Made by a program: the position numbers and the translations under genes. Below are positions 8,417 to 17,720 of a stretch of DNA of 64,000 bases, in pieces. This DNA comes from JAUNBN01 sp036645935 (GTDB lineage Bacteria > Bacillota > Clostridia > Oscillospirales > Ruminococcaceae). The stretch covers positions 124,001 to 188,000 of the forward strand of contig JAVXNE010000004.1 in assembly GCA_036645935.1 (NCBI GenBank), in the 5' to 3' direction. The notes under the pieces are model-generated. The model saw only the letters and a list, made by a program, of their open reading frames with translations. It ran no database searches and was not told the DNA's origin. How positions within the stretch are numbered: the stretch's first letter is position 1; the number at the start of each line of letters is the position of its first letter.

Positions 8417-9580
8417 ATGAGCGAGCGAAAACGGATATCACAGTACAGCCTGCTTAGAATTGTTGGGATCGCTTTTGTGCTAATCGGGCACGCCGCCGCG
8501 CTGCAATATGCCGCCTCTCCGGCGGATTTTCCCGCGGGAGAAATCGGGTATACGGGAAACTTTGCCGGCACGTTTAAGTTTTTTGCGGATTATATTTACA
8601 CATTTCACATGCCGCTTTTTTTCTTTTTGTCTGGCGCTGTCGCGCACGTGTCAAAACGCGCGGACACAACCTTTGAATCGCTCTTTCAATCCAAGTTCCG
8701 TCATCTGATTCTGCCTTATTTCGGTTTTCTGTTGCTCTATTCAATGCCGGTTAAGACGTTCACCGGAATTTTCTCGATTAGCGATGCAGCACAGATTGTG
8801 ATAAACTCGGCGCTGACAACAAAAGATTCGGGTTATCTTTGGTTTTTATATAAACTGTTCGTCGTGACGATGTTATTCTACCTCTTCGATCGATTTGTGC
8901 TCTCGCGCCGCCGCACACTCGGCATTTCGCTTCTCGTTGCGGCCACAGTGCTCGGTCTCGGTGTGCCCTCGGTGCTGTTTATCGGAGTCGAACTGAAATA
9001 TCTGCTGTTCTATGCGCTGGGTTTTCTGTTTGATGAGCATCGCGAGACGTTTGTAAAAGTAATAGAAAAGCGCCGCGTTCCGATTCTTGCCGTGTTTGCC
9101 GCCTATTTCTTTCTGTTTTTTTTCAAAAACTTCGCGTTTGTTCCCGAACTTACTATCATAAACCATTACCTCCTTCAGAGCGTTGAGCGCGCATATTCCG
9201 AAGCATCGGCTTTGATTTCAATCATTGCGTGGTTTGCCCTGTGCTGTGTTGCGGCAAGCTTTGCAAAGGTTCGTGACAGCCGTGCCGTCATAGCTCTTGA
9301 CCGAAGCGCCATGTCTGTCTACCTGCTGCACGATCCAATGAATTATCTGATCGACTTTGGCTATGCCGCCGCCGTCACGGCCGGAGTTTACTGCACCCCC
9401 GGAGTGAGCGCATTCGTCATCGCGCTAAAGCTCGCCGCAGGTTTGTTTCTGTCTCTGTTTGTCGCAAAAATACTCGGCCGCCTGCTGCAATACAAGAGCG
9501 CACATATCGCGGTCACTGCCTGCACAATTGCAGTTTACCTGGTCTGTTTGGGTTATATCTATGTCGCCAATGTGTTTTAA
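8417..9580 (+). CDS. Acyltransferase 3 family membrane protein
   Basis: A 387-residue protein with about ten hydrophobic segments. The N-terminus (ISQYSLLRIVGIAFVLIGHAA) carries the R..GI..V..GH pattern of acyltransferase family 3 (OafA/NodX/WecH type), whose His is part of the active site. FHMPLFFFLSGA is a second family hallmark. Such enzymes O-acetylate or otherwise acylate cell-surface polysaccharides or peptidoglycan, using cytoplasmic acyl-CoA. The ATG follows GTGGGGAATTTTCA. It is monocistronic and lacks an SGNH domain. The acceptor cannot be inferred from its neighbours. Confidence 0.87.
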   Translation: MSERKRISQYSLLRIVGIAFVLIGHAAALQYAASPADFPAGEIGYTGNFAGTFKFFADYIYTFHMPLFFFLSGAVAHVSKRADTTFESLFQSKFRHLILPYFGFLLLYSMPVKTFTGIFSISDAAQIVINSALTTKDSGYLWFLYKLFVVTMLFYLFDRFVLSRRRTLGISLLVAATVLGLGVPSVLFIGVELKYLLFYALGFLFDEHRETFVKVIEKRRVPILAVFAAYFFLFFFKNFAFVPELTIINHYLLQSVERAYSEASALISIIAWFALCCVAASFAKVRDSRAVIALDRSAMSVYLLHDPMNYLIDFGYAAAVTAGVYCTPGVSAFVIALKLAAGLFLSLFVAKILGRLLQYKSAHIAVTACTIAVYLVCLGYIYVANVF

Positions 9581-9820
9581 GCGCGACGAATCAGGCAATT
9601 AGTTTCATGTTATATGTGCGCTACTTTTTTGTATGTCTGCGCTGTTTCTTTTTTGACAAAGGATGTTCCCAGAACACGGGAATACTTCGTTTGGCATCGA
9701 ATCGCACAATATAGTCTGTTACATCAAAGTTTTGCGCGACGATTTTCAAAATTTACTTCATCGCAAAATCCACGCTCTGCACAAACCGTACATCTCTTAA
9801 AATGCATCCCTTGATGCAAA

Positions 9821-9854
9821 CAGCGCCCCGGCCGCAATCGCGGTCGGGGCACTG
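9821..9854 (-). terminator. Hairpin terminator downstream of gyrA
   Basis: AGCGCCCCGGCCGC and GCGGTCGGGGCACT form a GC-rich stem of about 12-14 bp (one G-T pair) some 40 bases beyond the gyrA stop. The minus-strand U tract is short (CTGTTTG), so termination may be imperfect. The rest of the 9581-9890 spacer shows nothing else. Confidence 0.6.
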
Positions 9855-9890
9855 CTAACTTTCGGCGCTATAATAACATTCGAGTTTTCT

Positions 9891-12479
9891 TTATTCTTCG
9901 GGCTCTTCGTCGGACTCCGCATCATCAAAATCCACAGGCTCGCCATTTGGCTCGGCAGCCTCTTCTTCAAGCAGCTCACGTGCGGCGCGCGCCTCTTCTG
10001 CGACGTCGGCGTCGGTTATACTCTCAGGGATCTCGACCTCTTCATCCTCGCTTTGATCGGCTCTCGCGACGGTGACAACACGGTCGTCCGCACCGACGCG
10101 CATGACCCTCACACCGCCGCCATAGCGGCTTTGTGTCGTGATATCCTCCACGTGCATTCTTATAATAATGCCGCTGTGACTTATCAATATCGCGTCGTCT
10201 GTAACGTCGACAGCCTTGACTCCTGCAACTGTGGTTCCTCTCGAACAGTTGTAGTTTCGAATACCCATTCCGCCGCGATACTGTGCGCGGTAGTCCTCTG
10301 CATCGGTCAGGCGTCCCTTGCCATCCTCGGTGACCGTCAGCAGCTTTGCTCCATCACGAAGGGTACTCATCCCAACGACCTCGTCGTCCTTCTTGAGGCT
10401 TATCGCCTTGACGCCGCGCGCCGTGCGTCCAAGCGGACGCGCATCGCTCTCGGAGAATCGAATAGCCATTCCTAGTTTCGTTGCGACAATCAGATCGCAG
10501 TTGCCGTCGGTAAGCCTCGCCCAGGCAAGCTCGTCGTCCTCATCCAGCGTTATTCCGATTATTCCGGATTTTCGTATATTGCTGAATAATTTGAGCGCTG
10601 TGCGCTTGATTATTCCCTTGCGCGTGACCATCACTATATAATCGGCCTCGTCGAAATCTCCGACTCTGATAACCGCTGATATCTTTTCTTCGGGCATCAA
10701 TGGTAGCAAGTTAATAATGTTGGTTCCACGCGAGGCGCGGGAACCCTCTGTTATTTCATAGCTCTTCTTAACATAAACGCGGCCACGCGTCGTCATAAAC
10801 AGCAGGAAATCGTGGGAGTTTGTTATGAACAGCTCCTCGACAAAGTCCTCGTCACGCCGCGACATGCCCTGTATGCCGCGCCCCCCGCGACGCTGGCTTG
10901 CGTACACATCAACAGGCTGGCGCTTGATGTAGCCGAAGTGTGTCAATGTTATTATGCAGTCTTCCTCCGGAATAAGATCCTCAATGTCAACCTCTCCGCT
11001 CACTGAGACGATCTCTGTTCTGCGTGCGTCGGAATATTTTTCGCGAACCTCCTCAAGCTCCTGTTTGATTATAACAGTTAGGTGCGCGTCGTTTGAGAGA
11101 ATATCGAGATAGTCGGAAATGCGGCTGTGGAGCGAGTCAAGCTCGCTCTCAATTTTGAGTATTTCAAGTCCCGCCAACTGTCCCAAGCGGAACGCGCAGA
11201 TAGCAGTCGCCTGCAAATCATCAAACCCGAACTTTGCTATGATTGAAGCTTTGGCTTCGGCTTGTCCGCCGTTGCACGCGCGAATCACCGCAATTATCTC
11301 GTCCACTATATCAATAGCCCGCGCAAGACCTTCAAGAATGTGAGCGCGATCCTGTGCTTTTTTAAGTTCAAATTCAGTTCTTCGGCGCACGACCTGCCGA
11401 CGAAAATCGAGATAGCGCGAGAGCATGAACTTGAGATCCATGACCTTGGGCTCTCCGCCGTCGAGCGCCAGCATTATGACGCCCACCGTGTCCTGCAGCT
11501 GTGTAAATCTATACAGTTGGTTGAGGACAACCTGCGCGTTGGCGTCGCGCCGCAACTCGACCACTATGCGCATGCCTCCGCGGTCGGATTCATCGCGCAG
11601 ATCTGAAATTCCCTCAATGCGCTTGTCTTTGACGAGATCGGCGATGTTTTCAATCAGCCGCGCTTTGTTGACCATGTAGGGAATTTCGGTAATTGCGATT
11701 CTGTACCGATCGGCACGCATCTCCTCAATCTCGGCGCGTCCGCGCAAAATTATTCTGCCGCGACCCGTAGCATAGGCCGCGCGAATTCCAGAACGTCCCA
11801 TGATTATTCCGCCGGTCGGAAAGTCCGGCCCGGGGATAAAATCAGTGAGATCAAGCACCGAGCAATCGGGATTGTCGAGCAGAAATTCCAGTCCTTTCAC
11901 TATCTCGCCGAGGTTGTGCGGTGGGATGTTGGTCGCCATGCCGACAGCGATTCCCGTGGAGCCATTAACAAGCAGGTTGGGAATGCGCGAGGGTAGCGCA
12001 ACAGGTTCAACTGTCGTGTCGTCGTAGTTGGGGGTAAAGTCTACCGTTTCTTTGTCGATATCCTCAAGCAACAGTCCCGCCATCTTGCTCATGCGGGCTT
12101 CGGTGTAACGATAGGCAGCAGGGGGGTCACCGTCGACCGAGCCGAAGTTGCCCTGTCCCTCAATGAGGGGATATCTCATAGAGAAGCTCTGCGCAAGACG
12201 CACCATTGCGTCATAGACGCTCTGGTCACCATGCGGGTGGTAATCGGCGAGCACGGTGCCAACAATATTGGCCGACTTGCGCGTCGCCTTTTCGTGTGTC
12301 AGACCGTTCTGCTGCATTGAATACAATATGCGTCGGTGAACCGGCTTGAGGCCGTCCCGCACGTCGGGCAGGGCGCGCGCCACTATAACCGACATTGAAT
12401 AATCGAGAAAGCTCTTTTTTATCTCCTTTTCGATATCGACATTGATAATAGTCTCGTTGGCGAACCTGGTTTCGTCCAT
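9891..12479 (-). CDS. gyrA: DNA gyrase subunit A
   Basis: Breakage-reunion subunit of gyrase, which introduces negative supercoils. The 862 residues cover the winged-helix/tower domains and the C-terminal beta-pinwheel. The catalytic Tyr125 lies in AAYRYTEARM. The GyrA box QRRGGRG needed for DNA wrapping is present, which separates it from ParC. The acidic tail (DQSEDEEVE, then DDAESDEEPEE) is typical. Oddity: the quinolone pocket reads HPHGDQSVYD, so the usual Ser (E. coli Ser83) is Gln86, while the Asp87 equivalent (Asp90) is kept. The codon is CAG at 12224-12222. The ATG follows GAGG. It lies about 300 bases after gyrB. Confidence 0.98.
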   Translation of the reverse strand: MDETRFANETIINVDIEKEIKKSFLDYSMSVIVARALPDVRDGLKPVHRRILYSMQQNGLTHEKATRKSANIVGTVLADYHPHGDQSVYDAMVRLAQSFSMRYPLIEGQGNFGSVDGDPPAAYRYTEARMSKMAGLLLEDIDKETVDFTPNYDDTTVEPVALPSRIPNLLVNGSTGIAVGMATNIPPHNLGEIVKGLEFLLDNPDCSVLDLTDFIPGPDFPTGGIIMGRSGIRAAYATGRGRIILRGRAEIEEMRADRYRIAITEIPYMVNKARLIENIADLVKDKRIEGISDLRDESDRGGMRIVVELRRDANAQVVLNQLYRFTQLQDTVGVIMLALDGGEPKVMDLKFMLSRYLDFRRQVVRRRTEFELKKAQDRAHILEGLARAIDIVDEIIAVIRACNGGQAEAKASIIAKFGFDDLQATAICAFRLGQLAGLEILKIESELDSLHSRISDYLDILSNDAHLTVIIKQELEEVREKYSDARRTEIVSVSGEVDIEDLIPEEDCIITLTHFGYIKRQPVDVYASQRRGGRGIQGMSRRDEDFVEELFITNSHDFLLFMTTRGRVYVKKSYEITEGSRASRGTNIINLLPLMPEEKISAVIRVGDFDEADYIVMVTRKGIIKRTALKLFSNIRKSGIIGITLDEDDELAWARLTDGNCDLIVATKLGMAIRFSESDARPLGRTARGVKAISLKKDDEVVGMSTLRDGAKLLTVTEDGKGRLTDAEDYRAQYRGGMGIRNYNCSRGTTVAGVKAVDVTDDAILISHSGIIIRMHVEDITTQSRYGGGVRVMRVGADDRVVTVARADQSEDEEVEIPESITDADVAEEARAARELLEEEAAEPNGEPVDFDDAESDEEPEE

Positions 12480-12614
12480 GTTTTATCCTCGATTTCGGCA
12501 GAAAATTGTCGTAATATTTTTATTCTGTGCGTCTTCTTAAAATCAATCGTTTTTTACGTGCGCATAAATATGGTTTTTCAGTTAACGCGGTGTCCTTGAT
12601 AATTCAATTGTTCT

Positions 12615-12785
12615 TTATTGTGCCGCCGTGAGAGAATACCGAGTGACGCCATCTCGCTCAAAGGCCATTTCGGCATCTCTTTCAACTGTCGTCTTTTGCG
12701 ATATCTCACTGCCTGCTGCCGCGTTCATGCGCTCGCTGCTTTTTTGACGGCGTGAGGGTTTGTGGCGCCATTTTACGTCAGACAT
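12615..12785 (-). CDS. Possible small protein overlapping the gyrB stop
   Basis: A 56-codon frame whose ATG overlaps the gyrB stop (ATGTCTGA), the arrangement typical of translational coupling. The predicted peptide is basic and hydrophilic (MSDVKWRHKPSRRQKSS...) with no known motif or signal. No independent ribosome binding site is evident. It is the only candidate gene in the roughly 300-base gyrB-gyrA spacer. It could equally be non-coding. Confidence 0.22.
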   Translation of the reverse strand: MSDVKWRHKPSRRQKSSERMNAAAGSEISQKTTVERDAEMAFERDGVTRYSLTAAQ

Positions 12786-14745
12786 CAAGATTCTTGACAT
12801 ATTTTGCGTTTTTCTCGATAAACTCCCTTCGCGGAGGAACCTTGTCTCCCATCAGAATCGTAAAGGCCTCGTCGGCTCTCGCCGCGTCATCGATTTCAAT
12901 TTTGATGAGCGTTCGCGCGTCCGGATTCATCGTGGTCTCCCAGAGCTGTTCGGGATTCATTTCACCGAGGCCCTTATAGCGGCTTATCTTGAGATTTCCA
13001 CCGAGACTTTCGCTTATCTCGTCGCGCTGGACATCATTGTATGCATAGCGTATTGAGCTGCCCTTAATGAGTTTATAGAGCGGAGGCTGCGCGAGAAAAA
13101 TATGCCCCTCGTCGAGCAGCGGACGCATAAAGCGAAAGAAAAATGTGAGCAGCAACGTTCTGATATGCGAACCGTCGACATCGGCATCCGCCATTATTAT
13201 GACTTTGCCGTAGCGCAGTTTCGTTATGTCAAGCTCGTCGCCGAGACCACAGCCGAGAGCCGTGACAACGGGCATAAGCTTGTCGTTACCGTAAACTCGG
13301 TCGAGTCGCGCCTTTTCGACGTTTATCATCTTTCCCCACAGCGGGAGAATTGCCTGATATCTGCGGTCTCGCCCTTCCTTTGCCGAACCGCCGGCAGAAT
13401 CGCCCTCGACAATATAAATCTCTGTCCCCTCGCATGCACGTTCGGAGCAATCGGCAAGTTTGCCGGGAAGACTTGCGGTTTCGAGCGCGGATTTGCGGCG
13501 GGTAAGATCGCGTGCCTTGCGCGCCGCCTCTCTCGCACGGGCCGCGCCGAGCGCCTTGTCAAAGATAGCCTTTGCTATCGACGGGTTCTCTTCAAAATAA
13601 TCGAGCAGTTTGGTCGACACAAGATTTTCAACCATCGCCCGCATTTCGGTGTTGCCGAGCTTGCCCTTTGTCTGTCCCTCAAATTGCGCGTCCTGCAACT
13701 TCACGCTGATGACGCATGTGAGTCCCTCGCGAACATCGTCGCCCGTGAGGTTTTTGTCGCTGTCCTTCAAGATATTGTGACGCCGCCCGTAATCGTTAAA
13801 CACACGGGTCATCGCGTTTTTAAATCCCTGTTCGTGCGTGCCGCCGTCGACGGTGTGGATGTTGTTTGCGAAAGAGAGAAGCAGCTCGTTATAGCTGTCA
13901 TTATACTGCATCGCGACCTCCGCTTCGCGGAAATCTCCCTCATCAACGGTACGGAAATAGATGACATCGGGATGGAGCGTTTCGAGTGAACGGCGGGTGT
14001 GAATAAATTCGACAAAGCTTCTTATCCCGCCGTCATAGCGCATCTCTTCTTCGATCGGCTCGTCACCACGCTCGTCTATGAGAATGATGCTGAGACCCGC
14101 ATTCAGAAACGCCTGCTCGCGCAGACGGCTCTCAAGCGTTTCGTAATCGTAATGAGGCTCTTCAAATATCTCTGTGTCGGGTTTGAACGTCACCACGGTT
14201 CCGCGTTTTGTGCTGTCTCCAACACGGACGAGCGGTCCATCCTGAACGCCCCTGTGAAAACTCTGAAAAAATTCTCCGCCATCGGTATACACGGTGACTT
14301 TAAGCCATTCCGAAAGCGCGTTGACTACCGATGCACCAACACCGTGAAGTCCTCCGGAAAAATGATAGCCTTCTCCGCCGAACTTTCCGCCGGCGTGAAG
14401 CACCGTAAACACAACCGTTACCGCCGGCAGACCGACTTTGGACTGTATTCCAACGGGGATTCCGCGTCCGTCGTCGATGACTTCAATAACATCATCCTTT
14501 TTTATGGTCACGCGAATCACTTTACAGCAACCCGCAAGAGCTTCGTCGATTGCATTATCCACAATTTCATAAACGAGATGATGCAGGCCCCTCGACCCCG
14601 TGGATCCGATATACATGCCCGGGCGTTTGCGAACGGCCTCAAGCCCCTCAAGTACCTGTATCTGATCCGCACCGTATAGTTCCTCATGTGCGACGGCTTT
14701 TTCCCCGCTGTTTTTAATTATATCTGTTTCTTTTATGTCGTCCAT
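12778..14745 (-). CDS. gyrB: DNA gyrase subunit B
   Basis: ATPase subunit of gyrase, 655 residues, the short form usual in Gram-positives. The GHKL ATPase domain shows EIVDNAIDEALAG, DDGRGIP and GLHGVGASVVNALS. The transducer and TOPRIM domains show EGDSAGGSAKEGRDR and the metal-binding DADVDGSHI. The C-terminal GLGEMNPEQLWETTM block is intact. PLWGK replaces the commoner PLRGK after the TOPRIM glutamate. The start at 14745 was chosen over an upstream ATG because GGAGAGACAA precedes it directly. It is 34 bases after remB, in the dnaA operon order. Confidence 0.98.
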   Translation of the reverse strand: MDDIKETDIIKNSGEKAVAHEELYGADQIQVLEGLEAVRKRPGMYIGSTGSRGLHHLVYEIVDNAIDEALAGCCKVIRVTIKKDDVIEVIDDGRGIPVGIQSKVGLPAVTVVFTVLHAGGKFGGEGYHFSGGLHGVGASVVNALSEWLKVTVYTDGGEFFQSFHRGVQDGPLVRVGDSTKRGTVVTFKPDTEIFEEPHYDYETLESRLREQAFLNAGLSIILIDERGDEPIEEEMRYDGGIRSFVEFIHTRRSLETLHPDVIYFRTVDEGDFREAEVAMQYNDSYNELLLSFANNIHTVDGGTHEQGFKNAMTRVFNDYGRRHNILKDSDKNLTGDDVREGLTCVISVKLQDAQFEGQTKGKLGNTEMRAMVENLVSTKLLDYFEENPSIAKAIFDKALGAARAREAARKARDLTRRKSALETASLPGKLADCSERACEGTEIYIVEGDSAGGSAKEGRDRRYQAILPLWGKMINVEKARLDRVYGNDKLMPVVTALGCGLGDELDITKLRYGKVIIMADADVDGSHIRTLLLTFFFRFMRPLLDEGHIFLAQPPLYKLIKGSSIRYAYNDVQRDEISESLGGNLKISRYKGLGEMNPEQLWETTMNPDARTLIKIEIDDAARADEAFTILMGDKVPPRREFIEKNAKYVKNLDV

Positions 14746-14779
14746 TTGTCTCTCCGTTGTTTGAAATTTTATCGTTTTT

Positions 14780-15043
14780 TTATAGCGCACCGAGCTTTAC
14801 AGACGTTCGTTTTTTGAGTGTCGCGGGGGATATTCCTGATATATAAACTGTCGTTTTTCCGCTATCCTCACACACAATAAAAGATTTCGGCAATTCCGGA
14901 GAAACTGTCACCACTTCCCCGTTTTGTTGCGCCGCAGTTAAAAATTCACGCGTGCGTTTTCCCGTTGAACAGTAATCAATATCGAAAATTCCAATGATAT
15001 CGCACGCTTGCACAACTGTTCCGCTTCCTAGGTGAATATACAT
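14780..15043 (-). CDS. remB: RemB/DUF370-family regulator (YaaB)
   Basis: An 87-residue protein of the DUF370 family. It occupies the recF-gyrB position held by yaaB/remB in Bacillus. It starts MYIHLGSGTVV, a strong family match, followed by GIFDID and TREFL. In Bacillus RemA and RemB influence biofilm matrix genes; RemA is a DNA-binding activator. The extended C-terminal half (TVYISGISPATLKKR) is typical of the RemB version. Its role in this organism is inferred only from family and position. Confidence 0.88.
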   Translation of the reverse strand: MYIHLGSGTVVQACDIIGIFDIDYCSTGKRTREFLTAAQQNGEVVTVSPELPKSFIVCEDSGKTTVYISGISPATLKKRTSVKLGAL

Positions 15044-15071
15044 TTCGTCTCTCTTATCCTTTTTCTTTATC

Positions 15072-16163
15072 CTAAACTTCGCTCAAGCATCCGTCTTTCA
15101 TTAAAAAAGCACGGGCGTCCGCTCGCTCGAGCACAAGCTCCGGTTCACAGCAGCTTATAAATGCCTGTGTGTCCTCGATGCTCGATGTTAAAAAATCGCG
15201 CCGCCCAGGGTCCAGCTCAGAGAGAACATCATCGAGCAGCAAAACAGGCCTTTCTCCCAGTCTCAATTCCATAAGCTCGGCCTCCGCAAGTTTGAGGCTG
15301 AGCACGATACATCGCTGCTGTCCCTGAGATGCAAAAATTTTGGAGTCCTCATTGTCAAGCTCAATCACAATGTCGTCCCTGTGAGGTCCTGCCATCGTGA
15401 ACCCACATTTTTGCTCAAGATTGCGGTTTCGCACGAGACGCAACAGCGCTTCGTCGGGATCGGACTCTCCCGTTCCGAAAAGTGTTGATTCATAATAAAA
15501 TGAAAGCGTCTCTCTGCCTCCCGAAACCGCGCTGTAACTTCGCACGGCAAGCGGAAGAAGTTCCTCGATAAATATACGGCGGCTTTCTGTTATCGCGCTC
15601 GCGCTCTGTGCAAAGCGTTCATCATAGACATCCAGCATCTCGGATGCGGCGCTTATATACGCACTGTCCTTGAGCAAGCTATTTCTCTGTGACAGCAATC
15701 GTGTGTATACTTTAAGGTTATTCAAATAAGAGGGCGAAATCTGGCACAGTGCGGTGTCTATAAATCTTCTTCTGCGTTCAGGTGAACCTTTTACAAGTTC
15801 AAGGTGCTCGGGACTGAATACAACACAGCACAGAGTTCCAGCAAGGGATGACGCCTTGAGCGACGTTCCCTTGTTGAGGCTTGCCGTTCGCCCTTTTTCA
15901 GTTATGTCGATTGTTATCTGCTGCGCTCTTCCTTCACTCACAAAACTCGAGCTTATCTTCGCTTCTTCACGTTCTCTCATTATTAGAGAAACGTCTTTTC
16001 CGCTGCGAAAACTGCGCGCCCCTGTCAGAAGAAAAATGCTTTCGAGCAGGTTTGTTTTCCCGTGACCGTTATCGCCACAGATGACGTTGACTGCGCGGGA
16101 CGGAGAAAACTCGAGTCTTTCAATATTTCGATAAAAAGCACAGCTGTGCGACGTCAAATACAC
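15072..16163 (-). CDS. recF: DNA replication and repair protein RecF
   Basis: SMC-like ATPase that helps load RecA at gapped DNA. Length 363 residues fits. The Walker A (GDNGHGKTNLLESI) follows the N-terminal FYRNIERLEFSPS. Walker B and signature elements are ASQGQQRCIVLSLKLAEAELM and PVLLLDDVLSELD. It overlaps the preceding S4-domain gene by ten bases, so the two are probably translationally coupled. It is in the conserved dnaA-dnaN-rlbA-recF-remB-gyrB order. Confidence 0.97.
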   Translation of the reverse strand: MYLTSHSCAFYRNIERLEFSPSRAVNVICGDNGHGKTNLLESIFLLTGARSFRSGKDVSLIMREREEAKISSSFVSEGRAQQITIDITEKGRTASLNKGTSLKASSLAGTLCCVVFSPEHLELVKGSPERRRRFIDTALCQISPSYLNNLKVYTRLLSQRNSLLKDSAYISAASEMLDVYDERFAQSASAITESRRIFIEELLPLAVRSYSAVSGGRETLSFYYESTLFGTGESDPDEALLRLVRNRNLEQKCGFTMAGPHRDDIVIELDNEDSKIFASQGQQRCIVLSLKLAEAELMELRLGERPVLLLDDVLSELDPGRRDFLTSSIEDTQAFISCCEPELVLERADARAFLMKDGCLSEV

Positions 16164-16372
16164 CTGCCGATAACCTCGTATTGCTCCCCGCCGAAAGAGA
16201 CTATATCACCGGGGTGCAATTTTGCTCCGCGCTGTGTGCAGCGCGCCCCGTTTACCGCAATCTCTCCGTTGGCTATAAGTTCTTTTACCTCGCCGCCGCT
16301 CATAACCGCGCCGGAAAATTTTAAAAACTGGGACAAAGTTATATATTCTGTCTTTATTTCAATTGCTTTCAT
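16154..16372 (-). CDS. rlbA: S4-domain RNA-binding protein YaaA/RlbA
   Basis: A 72-residue protein consisting of one S4-like RNA-binding domain. The hallmarks LSQFLKFSGAVMSGGEVKELI and INGEIAVNGA-type (here ANGEIAVNGARCTQRG), and KLHPGDIV, are all visible. It sits between dnaN and recF, the invariable site in Firmicutes, overlapping both (four bases with dnaN as ATGA). In Bacillus the protein is linked to ribosome assembly. Function here is by family. Confidence 0.9.
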   Translation of the reverse strand: MKAIEIKTEYITLSQFLKFSGAVMSGGEVKELIANGEIAVNGARCTQRGAKLHPGDIVSFGGEQYEVIGRCI

Positions 16373-17475
16373 TCGTTTTTAATCCTCACCGGCAATACAA
16401 GAAACAAAAAATCCTGGCCGCTTGTCGGTACAAGCTTCATCGGAGAACTTGTTCCGGATATTTCAAGATAAACCTCATCACAGCAGCAAAAACGCAGAGC
16501 ATCGAGAATATAACGGTTATTAAAGCCTATTTCAACCGCATCTCCGACAACTTCACAGGCAATTTGATCGTATGAACTTCCGAGTGCCGTCACACAAGTT
16601 ACCGTCGCACGATTATCTTCAAATGTCATTCTTATTGGACTTTTGAAACGATCGTTGATAATGAGAGAGGCACGTTCAACCGAATCATAAAGTTCGTGGA
16701 CGTCTATTTTTATTCTTGTTGAGTATCCGTCAGGAACAGCCTTGCGATAATCAAGAAAATCTCCCTCAAGCAACCGCGACACAACTGTATATCGTCCAAT
16801 TCTGAAAACTGCCGACCGTCGTGCCGTTCCAACTGTCAGCTCTTCTTCGGAATCTCCGATTAGCTTTGAAAGCTCAGAAAGCGTTTTTCCCGGAACAATA
16901 AAACTCTTGTTTTCCAATATAGACACACCGCTGTTGTGTGCAACCGCAAGCCGATATCCATCAACCGAGACAAGTGTAAGCGTATCTTTTTCAATCGTAA
17001 ACTTTGTTCCTGTGTGCACAGGCTTTTGATCGCTTGAAGAAACCGCGTATATCGTCTTGTTTATCATATCTTTCAGTATTCCCGCGCCGATCGCAAGGGT
17101 GTTGTCGGTATCGGGAATCGGAAGATCAGGAAAATCCGGAGCCGGAATTCCGATGAAATTGAAAACCGTTATCCCTCCCCGTACAGTGACTTTATAATCC
17201 GTTCGGGATTCTATTTCAACAGTGTCGTTTTCTATTTTTCTTATCATATCAGATAGAAGTCTCGCGCTGAGAACAATTTCTCCCGCTTCTTCGATCTCTG
17301 CGTCAAACGCTGTTATTATTCCGATTTCAAGATCGTATGCCGTGAGAACGACCTCAGAGGAATGACATCTAAAGAGAATGCCCTCAAGCGCAGGCATCGA
17401 AGATTTTGCGCTTACCGCCCTTGAAACACCACCCAGCGCCTCAAGCAGCGCCGCTCTGTCGCATTTTATTTTCAT
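16369..17475 (-). CDS. dnaN: DNA polymerase III beta sliding clamp
   Basis: The 368-residue clamp that tethers the replicative polymerase to DNA. Three repeated clamp domains are seen. Recognisable blocks include LEGILFRCHSSEVVLTAYDL, VDGYRLAVAH, the LLEGDFLDYRKAVP block in domain 2-3, and the C-terminal LVLPVRI that corresponds to the LxxPMR(L/I) rim. It lies 245 bases downstream of dnaA and begins an overlapping gene series dnaN-rlbA-recF. Confidence 0.97.
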   Translation of the reverse strand: MKIKCDRAALLEALGGVSRAVSAKSSMPALEGILFRCHSSEVVLTAYDLEIGIITAFDAEIEEAGEIVLSARLLSDMIRKIENDTVEIESRTDYKVTVRGGITVFNFIGIPAPDFPDLPIPDTDNTLAIGAGILKDMINKTIYAVSSSDQKPVHTGTKFTIEKDTLTLVSVDGYRLAVAHNSGVSILENKSFIVPGKTLSELSKLIGDSEEELTVGTARRSAVFRIGRYTVVSRLLEGDFLDYRKAVPDGYSTRIKIDVHELYDSVERASLIINDRFKSPIRMTFEDNRATVTCVTALGSSYDQIACEVVGDAVEIGFNNRYILDALRFCCCDEVYLEISGTSSPMKLVPTSGQDFLFLVLPVRIKNE

Positions 17476-17720
17476 TGCCCGATCTCCTCATTATAAAAGA
17501 ATTTCTATATATATAAATTAACTTTAACAGAGTTAGTAGTAGTGTTCGTTGAAGCTGTTGAAATGGCTGTTTTCACCAGGAAGTGCCAGACTCTTTCGGC
17601 AGTTGAAGCACAGTGCGTTTCTGTTGATGTTTTGTTTATACTTTTAATGAAAAAACTGCCGTCGTCGGGATTAGTGAAAAGTCGTTGTTGATAGTTTAAG
17701 AAGTTGTTGAAAATGTAGGC
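17476..17720. other. oriC: dnaA-dnaN spacer, candidate oriC part
   Basis: The 245-base spacer holds an AT-rich tract (17496-17530, TATATATATAAATTAA) that could be the unwinding element. It also has four copies of TGTTGA(A/T): TGTTGAAAT 17556-17564, TGTTGATGT 17622-17630, TGTTGATAG 17686-17694 and TGTTGAAAA 17705-17713, plus two shorter GTTGAAG. No canonical DnaA box TTATCCACA is present on either strand. The motif is close to TGTGGATAA, so these may be variant DnaA boxes. The origin location is inferred from gene order and strand divergence. Confidence 0.6.

Noticed and set aside
13102..13989. 295-codon frame inside gyrB on the opposite strand
   Set aside because: Antisense shadow of a conserved gene; long because of codon bias.
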